Below, in pieces: positions 12,001-16,910 of a stretch of DNA of 17,234 nucleotides. The translations under genes and the position numbers were made by a program. Under the pieces are notes generated by a model. It worked only from the letters and a program-made list of their open reading frames with translations, made no database searches and had not been told where the DNA came from. Every line of letters begins with the position of its first letter. Position 1 is the stretch's first letter. Origin of the DNA: Parvularia atlantis (taxonomy: Eukaryota > Opisthokonta > Rotosphaerida); assembly GCA_943704415.1 (NCBI GenBank), contig CALSCO010001630.1, positions 1 to 17,234 of the forward strand, written 5' to 3'.

Positions 12001-12299
12001 AACATCCGCGGCATCGTGCAAGTGCAGGGCGGGCAGACGATCGTGCTCCTGCTCACGCCCAACGTCAAGAACGCGACCGACATCCGCATCTCGTGTGCCG
12101 ACAAGCTGATGCTGCGGGTGCGTCGGGGCCCTGCGCGCACACGTGCGCACGGTCGTGGGCTCACGCGCGCGCCCTGAAGGAGTTTGAGGCGGCGCTGCGC
12201 GAGGCCCAGGTGGTCTGCCTCAACGAGATCTACCGGTTCCGCGCGCTCGGGGCGGACGAGCGCGACGGCGACGGGGCCGAACGGGGCCGGGCCGAGTGA
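30..12299 (+). CDS. VPS13: VPS13-family bridge-like lipid transfer protein, 5' truncated
   Basis: VPS13 proteins carry bulk phospholipid between organelle membranes through a long hydrophobic groove at contact sites. I see about 3,397 residues in 38 exons, from inside the N-terminal chorein region to the stop at 12297-12299. Introns: 407-459, 1024-1083, 1216-1270, 2820-2877, 3222-3275 (or from 3210), 4806-4864, 4982-5041, 5186-5234, 5371-5426, 5645-5701, 5828-5889, 5989-6043, 6185-6234, 6601-6655, 6812-6868, 6972-7019, 7098-7160, 7250-7298, 7569-7625, 7753-7806, 8131-8190, 8440-8488, 8594-8653, 8959-9014, 9143-9199, 9290-9353, 9844-9908, 10146-10200, 10371-10427, 10558-10619, 10737-10789, 10929-10987, 11327-11385, 11556-11609, 11694-11737, 11909-11955, 12118-12179. 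The spliced frame is open and divisible by three. Family motifs occur in order: six adaptor-binding repeats, the GNP segment of the C-terminal region, and a final PH-like domain. Roughly 350-400 N-terminal residues are missing. Individual splice sites are inferred from frame, consensus and family similarity. Confidence 0.95.
868..900 (+). repeat. Asp-Lys dipeptide repeat in VPS13
   Basis: A GACAAG hexamer, with one GATAAG variant, repeats and encodes alternating Asp and Lys within exon 460-1023. It lies in a low-complexity, probably disordered insertion between conserved blocks of the lipid-transfer groove. It is charged but net neutral. Confidence 0.85.
1024..1083 (+). other. GC-AG intron in VPS13
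   Basis: The junction is CAG|GCACGC at the donor and ctgAAG at the acceptor, with CTGAC about 15 nt before the end; 60 nt. Removal restores the conserved Ile-Asp-Gln|Val-Ile-Ala-Phe sequence. The only nearby GT donor (1032) leads directly to a stop after splicing. Unspliced, the 60 nt stay open and would insert 20 unconserved residues, so retention is the remaining alternative. Confidence 0.7.
1802..2002 (+). other. Acidic, probably disordered linker in VPS13
   Basis: Two acidic tracts lie in exon 1271-2819: an Asp run at 1802-1819 and an Asp/Glu run with one Tyr at 1961-2002. An Ala/Pro-rich stretch separates them. A Ser-rich segment follows to about 2220, before folded sequence resumes near 2250. 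This looks like a flexible loop leaving the rod of the protein. No function can be read from it. Confidence 0.7.
6185..6234 (+). other. Candidate GC-AG intron in VPS13
   Basis: The donor is AAG|GCGCGC and the acceptor CCGCAG, 50 nt, with CTGAC about 11 nt before the end. The frame continues from Asp-Leu-Lys into Thr-Val-Arg-Glu-Leu. The GT alternatives at 6194 or 6197 would give introns of only 41 or 38 nt, shorter than any other here, so the GC donor is preferred but not proven. Confidence 0.55.
6235..9289 (+). other. VPS13 adaptor-binding (VAB/SHR-BD) domain
   Basis: In VPS13 this beta-rich domain recruits organelle-specific adaptors carrying a Pro-x-Pro motif. It consists of six repeated modules, each with an invariant Asn. 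All six are visible after splicing: IRNLTG (Asn 6304-6306), LHNGTT (6758-6760), LENLLP (7506-7508), MVNRSG (7947-7949), CVNQTG (8548-8550) and IDNRTP (9087-9089). A YVYDFP segment near 9231 corresponds to the usual Tyr-x-Trp-Asp-x-Pro element, with Tyr in place of Trp. Spacers between modules 4 and 5 (8040-8260) are low-complexity. The intact Asn set suggests the adaptor-recruiting function is kept. Confidence 0.85.
7569..7625 (+). other. Candidate GC-AG intron in VPS13
   Basis: The donor is GAG|GCGCGT and the acceptor GTACAG, 57 nt, with a CTGAC near 7601. It joins in phase 0 into Ala-Ala-Leu-Lys-Gln. The good-looking GTAGGC at 7573 is out of phase. In-phase GT alternatives at 7557 and 7560 would give 66-69 nt introns with weak donors. 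The GC donor resembles the other GC candidates. Confidence 0.5.
10620..12296 (+). other. VPS13 C-terminal region (amphipathic segment and PH-like domain)
   Basis: Exons 10620-11555 encode the conserved VPS13 C-terminal block, including a hydrophobic LGNPMGL motif near 10811, Gly-rich amphipathic helices and a GIRNTATLFDD segment near 11394. This is the part that binds lipid droplets or mitochondria in other VPS13 proteins. A polyproline stretch (11640-11665) then precedes exons 11738-12299. Those exons carry a PH-like domain: GGYIILTTQRLIAL, then strands around IRGIVQVQGG, and a final helix EFEAALREAQ. In yeast this domain contributes to membrane and partner binding. The two-part layout is typical of the family; the polyproline spacer is not one I recognise. 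Confidence 0.8.
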
Positions 12300-12365
12300 C
12301 GCATAACCCTTACCGACTGCTGTTTTGTTGTACACATAGGAGCAAAGCCGGCTGCGTGCGTGCGT
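12300..12365. other. Short convergent intergenic region (VPS13 / TAF11)
   Basis: Only 66 bp separate the VPS13 stop from the TAF11 stop, and both genes read into it. It is locally T-rich on the plus strand (TGTTTTGTTGTACACATAGG). No canonical AATAAA is visible on either strand. The two 3' UTRs almost certainly overlap. Confidence 0.7.
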
Positions 12366-13020
12366 TCACAGCGACAGCCGCGGCCGTGCGCGCACGCCCT
12401 GCTCGGGGCCGAACTTGTCAAGCTGCCGCAGCGCCTCGCGCAGGTGCCTCGGGCGCAGCGGCCCGGTTTCACGCCAAGCGTTCTGCACGTCGAGCGCTGA
12501 TGCGTCGCGCGTGAGCACGCGAGCAGGGGCAGCAAGTGGTGCAGCAAGCACCCTTCTCAACGAGCTCGCCGACAAAGGTCTTGGCGATGCCCGCCATCAC
12601 CGTCGCGACGCGCTTCGACACCTCCTTGCTCGTCACGCCCTGCATGATCTGCGCGCACACACGTGATCAGGCACGCGGATGCTGCGCGTGCTCTGTTGCG
12701 GCGCACGCGCTTGACAGCCGACGCCTTGATCTTGGACCGGCGGTAGTTCTCGTATCGGTCGCGCTGCCCGTCGTCGAACTGCGCAAGCAGCGCGTTGCTG
12801 CGCGCCCTGCGCCGTCAGCCGCGCCCCTCCTCCCCGATTAAGCCTCCCGCTGATCGCGCACCGCAGCCGCTCGTCCTCCTCCTCCTCGGCCACCGCCGCT
12901 GCCGCCGCCGCCGCCGTCGCGGGCCGCGCCGCCGCCGATGCGGTCGCGGTGCCCTCCGCCGCGATGCGCCGTCGCACGTGCCGCGCCGCGTCGTCGTTGT
13001 CGCCAGTCTCGTCGTCATCA

Positions 13021-13053
<33 letters not shown>

Positions 13054-13142
13054 TCGTCGTCGCGCCGGCGCGCCGCGTCGTCGTCGTCCTCGCGCTCGGC
13101 AAACTCGAGGTCGTCGTCACGCAGGTCCTCGAGCGCGGCCAT
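12366..13142 (-). CDS. TAF11: TAF11, TFIID histone-fold subunit
   Basis: TAF11 pairs with TAF13 in TFIID, where the complex helps load TBP at RNA polymerase II promoters in the nucleus. Four exons on the minus strand: 13142-12862, 12806-12707, 12648-12552, 12496-12366. They give 609 nt, 202 residues. The three introns are 55, 58 and 55 nt. About 90 residues of acidic, low-complexity N-terminus (17 consecutive Asp, then Ala- and Glu-rich) precede the conserved histone fold. The fold includes RDRYENYRRSKI, SAVKR|IMQGVTS, VMAGIAKTFVGELVEK, ALDVQNAW and GPLRPRHLREALRQL, all diagnostic TAF11 segments. The start at 13142 is the only Met before the acidic region and lies 51 bp from the neighbouring divergent gene. 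The protein looks complete and intact. Confidence 0.94.
13011..13061 (-). repeat. GAC/GAT triplet run encoding 17 Asp in TAF11
   Basis: On the plus strand this is a nearly pure GTC run with three ATC interruptions. In the TAF11 frame it encodes 17 Asp in a row. Triplet runs of this kind are length-unstable and sit in the non-conserved N-terminal tail. Confidence 0.9.
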
Positions 13143-13193
13143 CCGTGTACGCCTACAAACGCACTTGACGGTTGAACTGCAGCACCGCTAGCA
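13143..13193. promoter_or_regulatory. 51-bp bidirectional promoter region (TAF11 / PS synthase)
   Basis: The two predicted start codons face away from each other 51 bp apart. No TATA box is visible. An ACTTGACGG stretch followed by CTGCAG (13176-13181) could be the end of a 5' UTR intron of the plus-strand gene. In that case its transcript would start inside or beyond TAF11 coding sequence. This inference depends on both start codons being correct. Confidence 0.6.
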
Positions 13194-13840
13194 ATGGCGA
13201 TGTCGATCAGGCGCCGCGTGGTATACGTGCTGCCGAGCGCGGTGACGCTCGCGGCGCTCTCGTGCGGCGTCTCGGCCGTGCGCGCGGGTGCGTCTGCGCG
13301 TGCCGTGTGCGCGCGCGGGCGACTGAGACGCGCGCATACAGCCACGCTCGGGCACTTTGAGTGGTCTGTGCTGTACCTGTGCCTCGCCGCGCTGTTCGAC
13401 GGGCTGGACGGGCACGTCGCGCGGCTGCTGAACGGTGCGGCGGCAGAGGGGAGAGGAGGGAGCGCTGCAACGTGACCGCGACGCGGCGCGGCCGGCAGCG
13501 GTCACCGAGATGGGCGCCGAGCTGGACTCGCTGTGCGACCTGGTCGACTTTGGCGTGGCGCCGTGCCTCGTCGTGTACTGCTGGTGTGCGCGCACGGCAG
13601 ACAGTGCTGACGCGCCAGGCTGACGAGAAGAGCACGCGCCACAGGCTGCGCGGGCAGCCGCCATCGCCGCTCGTGTCGGACGGCGCCGTGTGGCTGTCGT
13701 GCGTCGCCTTCGTCTGCTGCTGCGCCTTCCGCCTCGCGCGCTTCAACCTCACCGACGCCAACGCGCCCAAGGCCATCGTTGAGGCCGTCATGGCCGAGAA
13801 GGCCGACGCGGGCGGCGACGGCGACGGCGACGGTGAGGGC

Positions 13841-13875
<35 letters not shown>

Positions 13876-14469
13876 CGAGGGCGAGGGCAGCGCACAAAAA
13901 CATCAGCAGCAGCGGCAGCCGGCTGCCCCGCCGAAGAGGGAGAGCCTGCAGCGGCGCATCAGCCGGTCGGTCTACCACCACGTCTCGCGCACGACGGCCT
14001 CGCGCAAGGGCATGGAGTTCATCGCGGCCTACATTACCAAGAAGAAGTTCTTCCAGGGCGTGCCCGCGCCCATGGCTGGCGCGCTCGCTCTCACGCCGAT
14101 GGTCTGGAGCTTCCAGTACGGCGGCCGGCCGGCGTTTGACGACGCGCCCTTGGCCGTCGTCGTCGTCATGCTCACCGTCGGCGCGCTCATGGTCGCGACC
14201 CTGCCCACGCTCTCGTCCAAGATGCTCATGCGCAACCCGCGCAAGGAGTCGCACCTCAAGTCCAACTCGGCGCTGTCGTTCGCCCTCAAGGTGCGCGTGC
14301 GCGTTGTCGCGGTGCCGTCGTGCTGACGACGCCCGCGCAGGTGCTCTTTGTCGGTGCGCTCGTCCTCGCCTCGTTCACCATGCCGTGGCACCTCTACCTG
14401 GCGTTCGCGGCCGCGTACGTGGTGTGCCTGCCGCTGGGACCACTCGTGTACTGGCTGAGCGAGGCGTGA
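13194..14469 (+). CDS. CHO1: CDP-diacylglycerol-serine O-phosphatidyltransferase (PS synthase)
   Basis: The enzyme makes phosphatidylserine from CDP-diacylglycerol and serine in a membrane. Five exons (13194-13287, 13342-13434, 13499-13583, 13645-14290, 14341-14469) give 1047 nt, 348 residues. The CDP-alcohol phosphotransferase signature is complete: D51, D54, G55, A58, R59, then eight residues to G68, D72 and D76. LDSLCDLVDFGVAP, RLARFN (residues 120-125) and FFQGVPAP (ending at 233) point to serine as acceptor. Hydrophobic segments lie at about 9-29, 39-50, 80-91, 104-119 and 230-300, with two more at the C-terminus. A Gly-Asp/Gly-Glu repeat with a Gln/Pro-rich stretch (about 148-190) is inserted before the GVPAP block. 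The very short N-terminus and GVPAP segment resemble bacterial-type PssA more than yeast Cho1. Another CDP-alcohol acceptor is possible but less likely. Confidence 0.92.
13814..13888 (+). repeat. GGNGAN hexamer repeat in the PS synthase
   Basis: Twelve tandem hexamers encode three Gly-Asp then nine Gly-Glu units, ending in Gly-Ser. They lie in the cytosolic loop between the RLARFN and GVPAP blocks. The middle units are perfect GGTGAG copies, so the length is probably variable between strains. The frame is kept throughout. Confidence 0.9.
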
Positions 14470-14504
14470 TACTTGGTCCATTGCTGTACAACTTTGCCTC
14501 TACG
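14470..14504. other. 35-bp convergent intergenic region
   Basis: This separates the stop of the PS synthase from the stop of the minus-strand CofD-like gene. No polyadenylation hexamer is visible. Each 3' UTR must extend into the other gene. Confidence 0.75.
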
Positions 14505-16448
14505 TCAGCGCACGAGCGTGCGGAGGATGCGCATCAGGTCCTTCTCGTCAAAGATCGGCGCCTTGGGGTCGCGCGCGAGCGCCGCGGCGTCGGCCTGGCA
14601 CTCGTGCAGCGCGATGCCAAACTTGGCGAACGCGTCCGGCTCGGCCGCGATCAGCGAGCCTCTGCGCGAGCAGCCGCGTCAGCCTCGCGCGGCAGCAGCA
14701 GGGTGCACACGCGCACGCGACCTTACAAAGACTACGTGGTCGATGAACGCCCGCGGCGGCAGCGGCTTCGGGTCGCGCTCCGGGTCGATGTGCGAGCTGT
14801 TGAGCGCCTGTACGCACATGCTTAGCACGGTCAGCGACTCAGCGCGGCGGCAGGACGGCAGCGCGCCTTGGTCACGGCCAGCACAAAGTCCGCGCCCGTC
14901 AGGCCGTTGGTCTCGCGGTCGGGGTACCCGTTGAGCAGGAGGATCTTCGTGCACGCCTTCTTCATGGCGATGGCCGTGCCGACGACTGCGCCACCGCTCG
15001 CGTGAGCACGGCGCTGAGCGGGCAGGCGCGCGACGCACAGTCGACGATCAACGTCGGGATGATGCTCGTGTACAGCGACCCGCACGAGTAGATGACCGTG
15101 CGCTTGCGCCGGAGCGTCTCAAGCACGCGCTTGTTGAGCATTGGCTGGATCTCTGCCGCACCGTGCGTAAGCACACCAGCACACCATCACACCAGCGTGC
15201 AGCAGCGCCGCACCGTGCCCGTCGCGGTTGACGTAGAAAATCTTCTCGATCGGCGCGGGCAAGCGCTCGCCGCACTGCTTGTTGACGATGATGTTGCTGT
15301 TGGACGACGAGAACTTGCGGTACTGCGCGCCACCGAGCGTGATCCCGTTCATCGGCGGCGCCGGGTGCGAGATCTCGTTCTGGCCGATGATGACCTCGCC
15401 TGCGCACACGTCAGGCTCGCAAGCGCGCTCCAGCCACGCCAGCGCGCACCATTCGCGAGCACAGCGCCGAGCGTGTTGCCCTCAAACTTGAGATTGACGA
15501 TCGGGATGACCTCGGTGCGTGGCGCGATGCGCGCGATGCCAGAGAACAGGAAGATGGCCGCCTCGAGTGAGCCGAAAAACAGGCGAGCGCCTGCGCCGCC
15601 GTCCGCTCAGCCGCCGCGATCGCGCACGACCGCCGCACGCTGCGCACCGGTGAAGAAAAAGTTGCCTATGCTCCCGTTGGCAAAGTTGAACTCGCGCGAG
15701 GCGCGGATGAGGATCTGCGTGTTGAAGTTGACGAGGAAGGCTGTGTGCGCGCAAAAAGGGCGTCAGACACCGCAGCGCGCACTGCACACACAACATCCCC
15801 CCCCCCCCCCCCCGGCGCACCGCGGATCGTCTCCTTGTAGTGCTCCGAGATGCCCGTCCACAGCCTGCCGCCCCAAGCGCGAGTGGTCAATGATGGTGCG
15901 ACATGCAACGGGGCGCGCGTGCCTGTGCGAGCCCTCGACGAGCTGCAGCCACTCGGCTTTGAGCGCGGCCTCGTCGGCCAACTGCGGCAGGCGGTACTGC
16001 AGCAGCTCGGCGACTGCGCGCGCCTCGTGCGAGCTGTCGTCGGCGAGGCGCACAAGGCGCGAGCGGATGTCGCCGATGGCGGGCCCTGGTCGGGCCGCTC
16101 AAACGGGCGCTCAGGCGTGGCTGTGGCACGCACCGCCGAGCACCCGCACGATCTCGGACGTGCTCCCGCCGTTGTCTGCGCGATGCGTGAGCCGATGCGC
16201 AACGACGACGGCTGCAGAACGGACGCACCGGTGATGGGCATGACGTAGCTGATGTCGTCCGTGAGCGTCTGCATCGCCCGGCACAGCTGGTTCATCGCCG
16301 TCCCGCCCGAGAAGACGATGATGCTCGGGTCCCGGCCGGCCGTGGCGCCGTCTGCGGCCGGCGGCGCGTCGTCGTCGCCGCGGTCACGGAGCGTGTTTCG
16401 GACGCGCCCGCGCCACATGGTCGAAAGGGGGGCATGCCACGTGCGCAT
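14505..16448 (-). CDS. CofD/YvcK-like (UPF0052) protein
   Basis: The family includes bacterial YvcK (binds UDP-sugars) and archaeal CofD (F420 precursor transferase); the role of the eukaryotic members, such as yeast YNL011C, is unknown to me. Eleven exons: 16448-16229, 16175-16134, 16085-15923, 15864-15821, 15740-15648, 15590-15450, 15399-15214, 15152-15039, 14985-14867, 14807-14722, 14661-14505. They sum to 1365 nt, 454 residues, close to the yeast length. Motifs in order: VFSGGTAMN (45-53), TDNGGST (73-79) running into GGPAIGDIRSR (87-97), EGSHRLW, GSIGNFFFTGA (179-189), GQNEISHP, VIYSCGSLYTS (316-326) and LLLNGYPDRETNG. All nucleotide-binding-type elements are intact. The start could also be Met11 at 16418, or an upstream exon (see 16576-16648). 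No signal peptide or membrane segment is seen. Confidence 0.92.
14808..14866 (-). other. Candidate GC-AG intron in the CofD-like gene
   Basis: Reading the minus strand, the donor is AAG|GCGCGC and the acceptor GTACAG, 59 nt, with CTGAC about 24 nt before the end. It joins Ala-Val-Thr-Lys to Ala-Leu-Asn-Ser in phase 0. A GTGACC donor nine bases upstream (14875) would give a 68-nt intron in the same phase and remove three residues, so this one is preferred but open. Confidence 0.55.
15797..15813. repeat. 17-nt C homopolymer (G on the coding strand) in an intron
   Basis: The run lies in the 80-nt intron 15820-15741 of the CofD-like gene, ten bases after the donor on the coding strand. This intron is the longest one seen here, and the run accounts for most of the excess length. 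Confidence 0.9.
15865..15922 (-). other. GC-AG intron in the CofD-like gene (best supported)
   Basis: Reading the minus strand, the donor is CACAG|GCACGC and the acceptor CGGCAG, 58 nt. Splicing joins a conserved EGSHR to LWTGISEHYK in phase 2. An unspliced read shifts the frame. I find no GT in the required phase between the conserved Glu-Trp and the acceptor. The donor matches the 1024 donor over CAG|GCACGCGCG. Confidence 0.85.
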
Positions 16449-16575
16449 CGCGCGCGCGCTGCCACCACCCTGCCCACGACCGCCGCAACCGCCCGCGCAC
16501 AACGCGCAGCGCGGGGCCCTGCCTCGCCCACGTCCGCAAAGTGCCTGCGCGCCTGACCACAAACACGATACGCAC

Positions 16576-16648
16576 CGGGTGTGTACGCGTCGTCCTGCTG
16601 CGCCTCGCGCACGGCCTGCAGCAGCGCGTCGAGCGCGAACGGGTCGGC
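16576..16648 (-). other. Unassigned candidate coding exon
   Basis: On the minus strand a GTGTGACGGCAGCAG acceptor is followed by 73 nt reading ADPFALDALLQAVREAQQDD and then AYTP, ending at a CCCG|GTGCGT donor. The composition looks like a protein helix and both flanks look like splice sites. The exon leaves one base over. That phase fits an acceptor CCGCAG at 16354-16352, which would join it to the CofD-like frame just before its first motif, across a 224-nt intron. It could be a 5' exon of that gene, part of a small separate gene, or chance. Confidence 0.35.
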
Positions 16649-16813
16649 CTGCTGCCGTCACACAGCGTTCGCCGCGTGCCACGCCGGTGCGCGCGCCGTC
16701 AGCACCGCGGCAGGCCCGGCCACGACGTCGCCAACGTCGCCCGCACCATGAGCGCGCCGCGCTCCTCCGTCCCACCCTCGAAGTTCGACCGCCGAAACCC
16801 GTGGTGCGCGCCG

Positions 16814-16822
16814 TTTCGCGCC
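16814..16822. promoter_or_regulatory. Possible G1/S (SCB/E2F-like) element upstream of RAD51
   Basis: TTTCGCGCC lies 89 bp before the RAD51 start. The reverse strand contains CGCGAAA, which matches the fungal SCB consensus CRCGAAA, and the forward strand matches the E2F consensus TTTSSCGC. RAD51 genes are commonly G1/S regulated. In DNA this GC-rich a chance match is plausible. Confidence 0.35.
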
Positions 16823-16910
16823 AGATTTGCATTCAAACGCCCGCGGTGCGCCACCGTTCGCGGCGCGCCACCCGGCACTTTCCCCGCAACCGCACCACCA
16901 GCGCACCACC

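Larger units (their letters stand above)
16449..16910. promoter_or_regulatory. Divergent promoter region, CofD-like gene / RAD51
   Basis: These 462 bp separate the predicted start of the CofD-like gene from the RAD51 start. No TATA box stands out. A TTTCGCGCC element lies at 16814-16822, next to the only locally AT-rich patch (16823-16836). The half nearer the CofD-like gene contains a coding-like block on the minus strand, described separately. Otherwise I see no gene. Confidence 0.55.

Noticed and set aside
13814-13888. GGTGAG hexamers as telomere-like or interstitial telomeric repeat
   Set aside because: The repeat keeps the PS synthase frame, with third-base variation (GGC/GGT) and an Asp-to-Glu shift typical of a coding repeat, and is flanked by conserved enzyme sequence.
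15092-16234. A 380-codon plus-strand open frame
   Set aside because: It runs opposite the CofD-like exons, whose eleven-exon model preserves all family motifs. Its translation is low-complexity and it crosses the C homopolymer.
15666-16832. A single long minus-strand exon starting at 16832 for the CofD-like gene
   Set aside because: Only 16448-16229 of it matches the family. The upstream part is Arg/Gly-rich, and downstream it reads through introns, losing the TDNGGST and GDIRSR motifs that splicing restores.
16825-16832. ATTTGCAT octamer upstream of RAD51
   Set aside because: The octamer is bound by animal POU factors. Nothing else suggests an animal genome, and one 8-mer in an AT-richer patch is weak evidence.
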